64,000 bases of DNA from Agapetus fuscipes (lineage: Eukaryota; Arthropoda; Insecta; Trichoptera; Glossosomatidae): positions 10,129,229 through 10,193,228 of the forward strand of contig OX637356.1 of NCBI GenBank assembly GCA_951799405.1. The letters run 5' to 3'. This document shows positions 22,690 through 33,600 of the stretch, in pieces. How positions within the stretch are numbered: the stretch's first letter is position 1; the number at the start of each line of letters is the position of its first letter. The notes under the pieces are model-generated. The model had not been told where the DNA came from. It made no database searches and saw only the letters and a list, made by a program, of their open reading frames with translations. The position numbers were made by a program, and so were the translations under genes.

Positions 22690-25470
22690 ACCCACAGATC
22701 TGTGCTTGGGAGAGCCAATCCACCAATCGCTTTATATACCGGATAAACGTTGTAGACCACCCTTGAGATGGAAGCAGAGCCAATGTGCTGAGGACAATGA
22801 TAAGAATAGCTCCTGCCGCCTTTCCTGAAATAGGCGTGGAAATGGCAAAAGTGAAGCAAGATTTTACAGTCAACTTAGAAAACACAGGAACCCGTTTTCG
22901 AAAAAATGCTAGGTTAGCATTTGGTTTCATACGACTCATACATCCAACTATTTGTCACTTGAATTTTAAGTGGAAGTTGACCCGAACTGCATCGGCACAA
23001 ATGTAGGATTCCTTTTGTTGATAGTTGAGGCGATATGTGAAACATAACCTAAAAATATTTCATTTATTTCACTTGTCACTGGGTATGTATGTATTTCACT
23101 ATAGGCTGAAAGGATTGGAAAATAAAACGGTTATAAAGGATTGCGATTTTATTCTAGATTTGTGATTTTATTTAATAATGTTAATGTTTGAAGGATGTCA
23201 AAGTTCGCATAATGCGAAATGCACATATATTTCACTTTACCTCAAATTATGCTGCTGGATACCAAAGTAGAATGAATTGAGTTTATTATTTTTACACTGG
23301 CACAAAATATCTTATGATTTCATCATTATATCTAATATTTTCTAGTTAATTAAAAGATGAAAAGTATGAATGGCAGTAATGCCGTACAATGTTATACTTG
23401 TACACGGCTGAAGTTGTACGTCGATGACACCTAAAGGAGGGCGCTATTGTGACTTAAGAGACTTCAAACTGCTAAAAAAAAGTGTATTACTTTGTTTTTT
23501 TCCCAAAAAAATACTTTTTAAATGTTAGATATTCAGTCAACTTCCAATTGAATCATCAAAAGTGATGTCTTACTAGATGGCAACGATAGTTCCGATTTTT
23601 ACTACGCTCATTTTAAGCCGTGTAGTTCTACCATTCTAAACTTCAAAACAAGTGCTGCCAACATATAAAAGTGTTACATCACAAATGTACAAAATGTTGT
23701 AGGATAGGGTATTTTCACATTTTTCTTTTTTTTGTGATTTAAATTCGTTTATGCTTTATTAGCCCAAAACTTCTTGAATTTTAATTTTAGTTGTATTTTT
23801 GGCAAAGTTATAAGCATTTTAAAATCGATTTTTTAATTTTCGCGCCTAAACGCTACTAGATGAAATTTTCTCGCGTGACGTCACGGTCTTGTAAACAACG
23901 CCGTGTCAACTGACAGCCCTCACATTCATGTAATTCAAACATCGCTTTTTAATGTTTACACCGTTGAGGCTGTTATTTTTCAACAAGTTTGTGTGTTTCT
24001 TTAAAAACATTTCATTTGTTTCTGTTGTTTTCATTTGTTTCTGTTGTCAACAGAGTATGGAATGCCAATCAAAGAAAGTGACGTCAACATATGACGTCAC
24101 AGCACCGGAAATAGAAAAAGCAGATCTCATATCCGTTTAAAAACTTGTCCAAATTTCTATATTTTCTTTTTTAAATATAAAATCGAAAAAAAATATTTTC
24201 GACTTCAAATCAACATATTATTATTTGATTTTTCGAAATCTATCAAAATAATACACTTTTTATCATATTCCTCACTATTGCAAATACCCTATTGGAACCA
24301 GCGGAAATCTGAAAAATAATTGTTTTTTTTTCTCCGTGCACTAGGTGCTTGTAAACTGAAAATTATCAACTCAGCCGCGTGACTTCACAATTATATAAAT
24401 ATGTCAACAAGGTCATACAATGAATTGAATGAATTGAAATAAATAATATTTATCGTGCTATCGCGCGGCCGGGTTGCTAGGGAAAATGCGTACAAATGTT
24501 TTCTTATTGGTTGCCAAGGTTGGCCGTCACATACAAGACTGACGTTAGTTTGCCGAGAAAAAGTTCAAAATTTAATATGCTCTGACCTCATCCATATGTG
24601 GAGTTCTTGATGAAACAATGATTTTAATACCTATACCTGCCTACTGCGCTTTAAAACCTTTTAAATAGGTAAATAATCTTACAATTTTGTACATTGAGTT
24701 GTAAGTAATATTGATGGGCAAGAAACTAGCTTACGGCATTTATACATCTACTACCATATGGTTCACCTATTTACCGGACCTATCAACCAAACCTTTCAAC
24801 CACAGAGCCATCAAGCACCACAGAATACTAAATAATCTTGTGAAATTCTATGCGTTCTTGCTTTTTTCATTTTGTGTTTAGACACACTATAATTTTACGT
24901 GCGCACAGCGTTCACGCAGGCATGAATTTAAATACTGCCAGCTTTCTGGAAAAAAATCGTAGTTTCACTAGTTTTTTTGTTGTTGTTTACCTACAATAAA
25001 ACCATATTGTGAAAATCTTTGCTCTCTTTCGAACTAAGGATGATTTGCGGTTAAGTAGGTATGTTTTAAACGAATATTAGTGTCTACTTTTGTCAAAACA
25101 GTTTCTGATCCATAGATATTATAGGTCAATGATTTGGCAAGTCCTATCATTTGAATTGAATAGAACGTGACACAATGTGGCTTTGGTCCTTAGCAAATTC
25201 ATGAAAAAATATTTTATTTTAAATTTTATTCAATTTTTTATCCGGCCGTATGACGTCGAAATTTTGTTGTCTATGAAATTTGTTCCGAGTCCATTACAAT
25301 GTAGTGTGCACATTCAATAGGTACTTACCTCGCATGGATGACGTCACATGTTGTCGCCCGTAATATTATGTTTTTTTATCAGGACCTGTGTCAAGGACGG
25401 TGGTGATAAAATCTGGCACTGAGACCTGCAACCATTCAACCAAACCAATCGCATGTGCCTAGCAACGCGG
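22690..25470. other. Intergenic, old repeats only
   Basis: I see no gene here. The stretch 23690-24300 has the look of an old dispersed element (TTCTCGCGTGACGTCACGGTC, then TGACGTCA-containing and AT-rich blocks) but I could not define its ends. Small ORFs in this interval lack any family signature. Confidence 0.45.
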
Positions 25471-25473
25471 CTA

Positions 25474-26164
25474 GGGAATGCAATCTCGGGCGAGATCGTT
25501 AAGTCGAGATCTCGAGGGATAGATATTCGATCTCGGCGAGATTTCGGCATTTTCGAAATCTCGAATGGATTTCGAAAAGTATTGTTTCAATTAGATAACT
25601 GAAACATGATTGATTTTGTTTAGTTGTGATTATGATGCGAGTAAGATACAAAACGAGTTATTTGAAAACAAAAAAACTTTATTTTTATAAATTTTTATCT
25701 TATGTTAGTGAACACAGAAATTCAGATCCCTTAAATGTCTTATAAAGAAAGCTTTCTTATTTTCTAGCACTTGCAGAACAAAATAATACAAATTTGCATT
25801 CAATCAACCCATAAAAACACGTAATTTTAGCACACCATGACAGTAACTGAACATCTGAAACAATTGTAAACAAACAAGTGCCTACACACCCTCGAATAAC
25901 TTCCTCTCACTTACTCTAGTCAAAACTATATCACTTATTATTTTCTATCCCGTTCGAACAACATCGTAAGCGGTCCGTCCTTTCCTTCATCAGTCAGCGA
26001 ATCGCTCGCGCGCAGAGAGCATTGTGTCATGCATCGCCAACTATTGCCGCTCGATCTCGTCAATCTCGGTCGAGATCTCGTGATTTTATGCTTCGAGATT
26101 GATCTCGAAAAATGAGGCGAGATCTCGGAAGATCGGGATCTCGCGAGATCGAGATTGCATTCCC
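25474..26164. mobile_element. MITE with GGGAATGCAATCTCG ends
   Basis: The termini GGGAATGCAATCTCG (25474) and CGAGATTGCATTCCC (to 26164) are inverted and flanked by TA on both sides. The subterminal zones are packed with GAGATCTCG-type inverted motifs. A TA duplication would fit Tc1/mariner-type mobilisation, but two bases are weak evidence. There is no transposase. Confidence 0.65.
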
Positions 26165-27654
26165 TAAACCCGGCGTACTGGCATGACACCTTTTCTCCCA
26201 ATTTGAATGTTTGGAATCCATTATAATAGGTACTAAGAAGTAAGAAGGTAGTCTCTACTTACATAGGTACCTAGGTACTATTATGTTTTCAAAAGTTTTC
26301 CAAATATAACCATACTATATTATACACGCATCTATTCGGTATGGTCGTCACAAAAACTTTAATTGTAGGTATTGTTCTTGTATGAAAATAATGATTTTAT
26401 AAAGTGCAACAAAACTGTCCATAAAAGATTTTTCAAATAGTTACTCCGCATTGAGAAATGTTAATTTTGTTTGTGATCAATTTGAATATTGTATTTCTTT
26501 GAAAATAACTTCTCAGCAACATTATTTTTCTAAATATATCACCCTTCTTAAAACACACGATTCTCGTGCGCTTTTCTAAAAATATAACTTTTGGAGAGCA
26601 ATTGCGCCGCGACGCCCTGCTCACATTTTCTGGAATGTTTTGTTAGAAGTTGAATCACTATTGCATTTTACAAAGATTTAAAGTGGATTATCCTGCAATA
26701 CCTATACCTGATAGCTTTATTCCGGTTTTCAGTTACAAGTGAGTCTTTAAAAATATCCTTTTTAATTTAATTTGATTTGTCAACGTGCGTCGGGCTTTTC
26801 ATTTTATAATGGAAACTATTGAAATTTACACCCAATAATTTAGTTTAATTGAAAAGAGTGAACATTGTGCTAGAATGGATTTACATTGGCGGTGAAAATG
26901 TCTTTCAGCCGAGTTGCTAGGGGAAAGGCAAACAAATATTTTGTTATTGAATCCTGAGGATCGTAGTTCCATACAATAGTGACGTGTGCCGGCTGAGAAA
27001 AAATCAAATATGTGCTGGTTACTATTCATTTTAGAGGGTTGTGCTGATCCAGTGTAAGAAATTTCAAAAATAAATCTCATGCTGCATGTGTACCATAAAA
27101 TGAAAGCACAAATCGCAAATGAACATAAATCCTGCAACTGTTACCGCTGTTCCCTGGAACAGGGGTGACATTGTTTTTTTTTACATTCTGGGTGGTGAGC
27201 CTCATACCATGATAAGCATAATTAATTGACTAATTACAATTTCTTGAAAACAGTTTTTTCCATGTTTTCTTGAGACATAAAAACGAAAAAAAAACTCTTT
27301 ACTTAAACATGTCAAAGAAAACGTAGAAATTTTATCAACGAAAAAAACACACAAAAATATTATTGTGGCAATCTTTTCCTAATAAGATATTTTTTAGCAT
27401 TAAATTGTAGGTAAATAAATATTAATCAATACCTAAACACGATTTTTTAAAAGCATCATCTTACACCTACGTCTTTTAAAGAAAACGGCAATCTCAGGGT
27501 AGATATGTAGCTATCTTAATTTAATTAAAAATACTGGAATTCTGAAAGCGGTTCCGACAGATGATCAGCATGCCGATAGTGGAAGTTCTACCAAAAGCGA
27601 TAATATTAAATATGTAGCACATATTGAAGAAAATATTTTATTATTAGGTGGAAA
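26165..27654. other. Spacer and 5' flank of the coiled-coil gene
   Basis: No gene is visible. A partial R1 copy in reverse orientation lies at about 27065-27215 (CATGCTGCATGTGTACCATA ... GGAACAGGGGTGACATTG). The end of the interval, TTTTATTATTAG before GTGGAAAATG, could be a splice acceptor for an untranslated first exon upstream. Confidence 0.45.
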
Positions 27655-30600
27655 ATGTCGGAGATGGAAAATTCTGTTCAACCAATCACACCTGGAAACA
27701 CAACCGCTGCTCATTTGGTAGGCGAGACATCCAAAATGTTATTAAATGGGACGAATAAGGATGAAACTGCCTGTGCTGTCACCCCCGAGTCCAAAATTAC
27801 CAATGAAACAGCCAGTGCTGTCACCCCTGAGGCCAAAATTACCAATGAAACTGCCAGTGCTGTCACTCCTGAGGCCAAAATTACCAATGAAACTGCCAGT
27901 GCTGTCACCCCTGAGGCCAACATTACCAATGAAACTGTCAGTGCTGTCACCCCTGAGGCCAAAATTACCAATGACACTGCCAGTGATGTCACCCCTGAGG
28001 CCAACATTACCAATGAAACTGTCAGTGCTGTCACCCCTGAGGCCAAAATTACCAATGAAACTGCCAGTGATGTCACCCCTGAGGCCAACATTACCAATGA
28101 AACTGCCAGTGTTGTCACCCCAGAAGCCAGTACCACAAATGAAACTGTCACCGATGATTGTGCAACGAAAGCAACACAGGAACCAAAAAATCGAGATGGA
28201 ATTTCAAAAGTAGGCGAAATTGCCATCCAAGAGAATATGAATAATTTGAATGAAGGAGCGCTGGATGACAATAGCTTTGAAATAGGCACTGCGAATGGAA
28301 GTACGGCTGCTCTTGACGGAACTAATACTTTCACACAGGTGATTTGCTTCTGCAATTATTAGTTGATTGAATAAGTTGATGCTACACTTACTATGATGAG
28401 TTGATGCTACACTTACTATGATGAGTTGATGCTACACTTACTATGATGAGTTGATGCTACACTTACTATGATGAGTTGATGCTACACTTACTATGATGAG
28501 TTGATGCTACACTTACTATGATGAGTTGATGCTACACTTACTATGATGAGTTGATGCTACACTTACTATGATGAGTTGATGCTACACTTACTATGATGAG
28601 TTGATGCTACACTTACTATGATGAGTTGATGCTAAACTTACTATGATGAGTTGCACGCAATAAAATGTTTTATCAACGATTTCTCAAATCAGTAAATCAG
28701 CACTTATTTTGATTTACCATTTAGATGTTGATATCTAAAATTTTAAATAATTATTATAAACATTGTCCTTGGTATATGAGTGCTTTTTTCCATGGTTATT
28801 TTTTTACTTTTTCTGTTTTCCAGGACGAGTGGGCTAAGAAACAAAATATTCTACATCAGCAGATATCTGCTTTGGAAGTTCAAAGAGGAAATACGAACAT
28901 TCAAGGACTACAGCTGCAACTTAAGGTATAAATTGTGGATATTAATGTGGAAAAATCAGACTGAGTCCCTAAAGCGCATATAAACAATAGCGATGGAATC
29001 AGACTGATTATTTAAAACATAAACAAAAGAGCAGGAATCACACTGGTTACTTAAAAACAAAAGCACAGGAATCAGACTGCGATTACTTAAAGCACAAAAA
29101 AACAGACTGAGTAGGTCGTCGGCTATTTATATCGATGGTCGTCGGTGTTATAGCCGCGGGGATCAAGACAGATTATTTGGAACCGGATAACGCTGGTTCG
29201 AATCCCGCGACGATAACTTCGACCCTGGTTCAACAGATGCCGTTGCATGCACACAAGCTTCTGCTTTCGCATGAAGACAACTGGCCAGGTAAAATAGGTT
29301 GGTGGATTGCATTCCTTTCCACAAATCTATTTAAAAAAAAAGGTATGTAAAGCAAAAGTGTAGGAACTAGGAATCAGATTGAGTACAAAAGCGGAATCAG
29401 AGCTCGCATACAAAAAAAGCTTATTCTCAAGCAAAACCCAGTCTACCAAGCGAAGACAACATTTTAAAAATAGCTGTTGCTGTACCTACACGATTAATTA
29501 CTTGTGACTACTGATTGTATTGTAATGGAACATGAAGTAATTTAAGTTTAGGAAGCACAAATTACATTTCAATCAAGTTTTTTAAACTTTCACTTTTCTT
29601 TCAGGGCCGGTGTTAATAATAAACAAACCGTTTTTGCGCTCTTTCGGGTTTGACCTTCTATTTGCAGCTCCTACATCTGTCGACGTTTCGCTTTTACGAG
29701 CAGAAAGCATCCTCAGGGCGAGTTATCAAAGCGCCACAACGAAAACCGCCACGGTGCTTCTGGCCTTTTAAGCCAACCACTACAGTTGGAGTAGGGGTTT
29801 CCCAGCTCCTGTTGGGGCTGGTACTCATTTCTTGTAAAGGCTGAGTAAACCTTGCCGGTATTTTATTTTGGGGTTTGAAATAAACACCGAAACGGGATCA
29901 AGCCCCGTGGCGGTTTTCGTTGTGGCGACAGGAATGAAGTATGTGAGGAACTTACAGTTAATTTGAATGGAAAAAAAGTTGAAGTAGTGAATGAGTTTGA
30001 CTATTTAGGAAGCAAGTTTGAGGCGAATGGTAAGATGACGAAGGAATTAGAGAAGCGTGCCAGCAAAGGAAGATGCGTGATAGGAGCGTTTGGTAGAATA
30101 GCGAAGAATAAAAGGATACCAAAGAAAATGAAAATGGCGGTACACAATTGTATATTGTTGCCGACCCTGATGTATGGAAGCGAGTCATGGACGGTGAATG
30201 AAAGAGAAGTAAATAAGGTATGCACCGTAGAAATGGCTCATTTAAGAAGTATGACAGGAAAAACACTGAAAGATAGAGTGAGAAACGAATGGGTTCTGAA
30301 TGAATGCGGAGTAAAAGAAAGCGTGAAAGTGAAAGTTCAAAGAAGTGTGATGCGATGGTTTGGACATATTGAAAGGATGAATGAAGACCGACTGACAAAA
30401 AGAGTGTATAAAGGGAATGTAATAGGTAAGCGTGGAAGGGGAAGACCTAGAAAAGAATGGATTGATCAGATAAGTGAGATTGCGAATGAATGGAATTTAC
30501 AGAGTGGAAACAAGAGAAGAGCATGCATGAAAAGAGTGATGAAATTAGATGAGATGAAAGAAGTATGCAGGGACAGAGTCAACTGGAGGCACTTATGTGG

Positions 30601-33600
30601 AGGTACTGGCCACCCCTAGAGGAATGGCGGCAGGATACAAGACAAGACAAGGCTTTGATAACTCGCCTTGAGGATGCTTTCTGCTCGTGAAAGCGAAACG
30701 TCGGCAGATGTAAGAGCTGCAAACAGAATACGGTCAAACACGAAAGAACACAAAAACGATTTGTTTATTACAAATTATTTTTGTTCAATGAATTCATATC
30801 TGGTCTTGCAGGAGCCGGTATACAATCCAAATGGTTGTTTCACATTCGTGAAATTCTGCTCACGTAGGAACCTAACGCAACTCGCAACGCAAAACGCAAG
30901 TAAGCTACACATATAGTGTAAATTCTTGCCGCGTTATCCCCGAAGGGTTTCGCATGTGGCGAGTGGAACCTATTTTTTTTACAGGTACGGAGGGTGGCCT
31001 TACGCCAACCACTACAGTTGGAGTGGGGGTTTACCAGCTCCCGGGGGGGCTGGTACTCATTTCTTGTGAAGGCTGAGAAAATCATGCCGGTATTTTATTT
31101 TGGGGTTTGAAATATACACCGAAACGGGAAATCATCTCTGACACCCTCGGCGGGATTCGAACCCGAGCCCACGGCATGGAATGCAAGCACTCCACCAACT
31201 GAGATATCGACCGGACATACCTGAAGGGAACATAATTTGAAGGGAAAACAAAATGAACGGCAACTTGTAATTGTTTCAGGTAAAAGGCGAAGAAAATGAA
31301 ATATTGAAGGCTAAAGTTATAAATTTGGAAACAGAGTTAAATGCCGTGCTGAAAAAGCCGAATGCCAAGAACAAGGATATCGTGTCGAAGATCAAGAAGC
31401 AACACGAGGAGGTGAGAACCTGTCTACAATGTGCTCTCCACTTTTATTATTGTTTATTGATCGATCCCCGTGTGACCCTCTCTACGATAGCTTTGACCCT
31501 GAGTTATTAGATACCATTGGGTAATTATTAGCAAATACCTAAGTTATTGCATCGAAGTTTGAATGAGACTGTCGACTGACCACCCAACCTGTAAAAAATG
31601 TTTCAGTCCGCACGTGCATTGACACTTATTTGCTGGTACTCATTTTATGTGAAGGTTAAGTAAACCTTGCCGGTATTATATTTTGGGTTTGAAATAAACA
31701 CCGAAATGGGAAATCATTTCTGACACCCTCGTTGGGATTCGAACCTGAGCTCACGGCATGGAATGCATCAAGCACTCTACCAACTGAGTTATCGACCGGA
31801 CTATAGTCTATTAACTAGAGCAGTGGTTCCCAAACTTTTAATTTCGCGTACCACTAATGAAATTATAAATCAGTGGCGTACCACTGAAGTGCAACAGTTA
31901 AAAAAATCATTCAAATGGTAAAGTAATAAAAACTGCAACTGTTAATGAAAACATTATGCTTATTTATTTATTATATAAAAAAAATACAATACTCTTAGTG
32001 CAGGGGTGTCCAACATTAGTATTTTTGTAATCGTGGCAGGACAGGCCTGTCTTAGGCTGAAAAATGGTGCTGCATGTTCGAAACAAAAGAGGAAATATTT
32101 GGCTCAGTTGTACTTAACTTTAAGCGCGAAATTGAAAAACGTTTTATCTTACGTTTTATCTATTTCCTATGGCCATGGCTGCTTGCGTACCACCTTGAGA
32201 AGCGTCGCGTACCACTGGTGGTACGCGTACCATAGTTTGGGAACCACTGGACTAGAGTATGGTTCCACAGTATACCAGAGACATCACACACACCAACCAG
32301 CGTGCCTAGGCTCACGTCCAAAGGAACTCACACGTTCGTAACAATTAAGTAGTGTTGTATGCGTTTTTTCAGCTCCTGACCAAAGCGCGCGGAATGATAT
32401 TCGACAAAACAAAGATAATAAAGAATCAAGAGCTGCAGATCGAGGCTCTTACTTCACAAGTAGCATCACTCAAAGAAGTGGTGACCATTACCAAGGACCT
32501 GCTGGGCATCCGCAACATGGAGGTCACGCATCTGCAGGTGAGGGTCTTATCTAATCTAAGTTGCAAACAGATGTAACATTAAGGATTCATATCGACTGTT
32601 AAAAGGAAGTAAAGAAGCGACGTTTTGGTCAAAAATGAGTTATGAATGCTATCATACTTAAATTTTTCTCCCTTAAAAATTTAAACCCCCTGAGCTCTAC
32701 GATGATTTTTTTGTGTTGTTTATGTTCAAGCAAACAACTGCGTTTTCGAAGTATGGTTTTTGTGTAACCGACAAGATTTTTGCCTTTTTTTGTCCTAAAG
32801 ACGCTTGTGAAATAAAAAAGTAAAATATCGTAAAACCACTGTAGTGATTCTGTACCTAACAGGGCTGTTAATTTTGAATTTTAGAATGCTGCTTCATTTG
32901 TTTCCAAAAAACAATAGCTTGGAAAAAAGAATAAAAAATTTGCGTGTAAGAAAAGGGCATGCAAGAGTTTTATTCTTTTTTCCAAGCTATTGTTTTTTGG
33001 AAACAAATGAAGCAGCATTCTAAAATTCAAAATTAACAGCCCTGTTAGGTACAGAATCACTACAGTGGTTTTACGATATTTTACTTTTTTATTTCACAAG
33101 CGTCTTTAGGACAAAAAAAGGCAAAAATCTTGTCGGTTACACAAAAACCATTCTGTAGTGATTCTGTACCTAACAGGGCTGTTAATTTTGAATTTTAGAA
33201 TGCTGCTTCATTTGTTTCCAAAAAACAATAGCTTGGAAAAAAGAATAAAACTCTTGCATGCCCTTTTCTTACACGCAAATTTTTTATTCTTTTTTCCAAG
33301 CTATTGTTTTTTGGAAACAAATGAAGCAGCATTCTAAAATTCAAAATTAACAGCCCTGTTAGGTACAGAATCACTACAGAGGGTGATTCTGTACCTAACA
33401 GGGCTGTTAATTTTGAATTTTAGAATGCTGCTTCATTTGTTTCCAAAAAACAATAGCTTGGAAAAAAGAATAAAAAATTTGCGTGTAAGAAAAGGGCATG
33501 CAAGAGTTTTATTTAATAACACCCAACACTCAAAGACCTTTACATTGGTGACCCCGACTTGAATAAACAGTTAAAAAGGGTGTTATTCCATTTAAATTGT

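Noticed and set aside
23952..24140. 62-codon ORF with a hydrophobic start, possible secreted peptide
   Set aside because: It lies in an old dispersed repeat with TGACGTCA motifs and has no splice or family support.
27711..28355. Long antisense and alternate-frame ORFs over exon 1 of the coiled-coil gene
   Set aside because: They exist only because the 42-bp repeat unit is divisible by three. Splice sites and the downstream coiled coil support the plus-strand frame.
29963..30619. An exon of the coiled-coil gene
   Set aside because: Its translation is an RTE reverse transcriptase C-terminus and it sits between foldback arms. The flanking exons join in phase without it.
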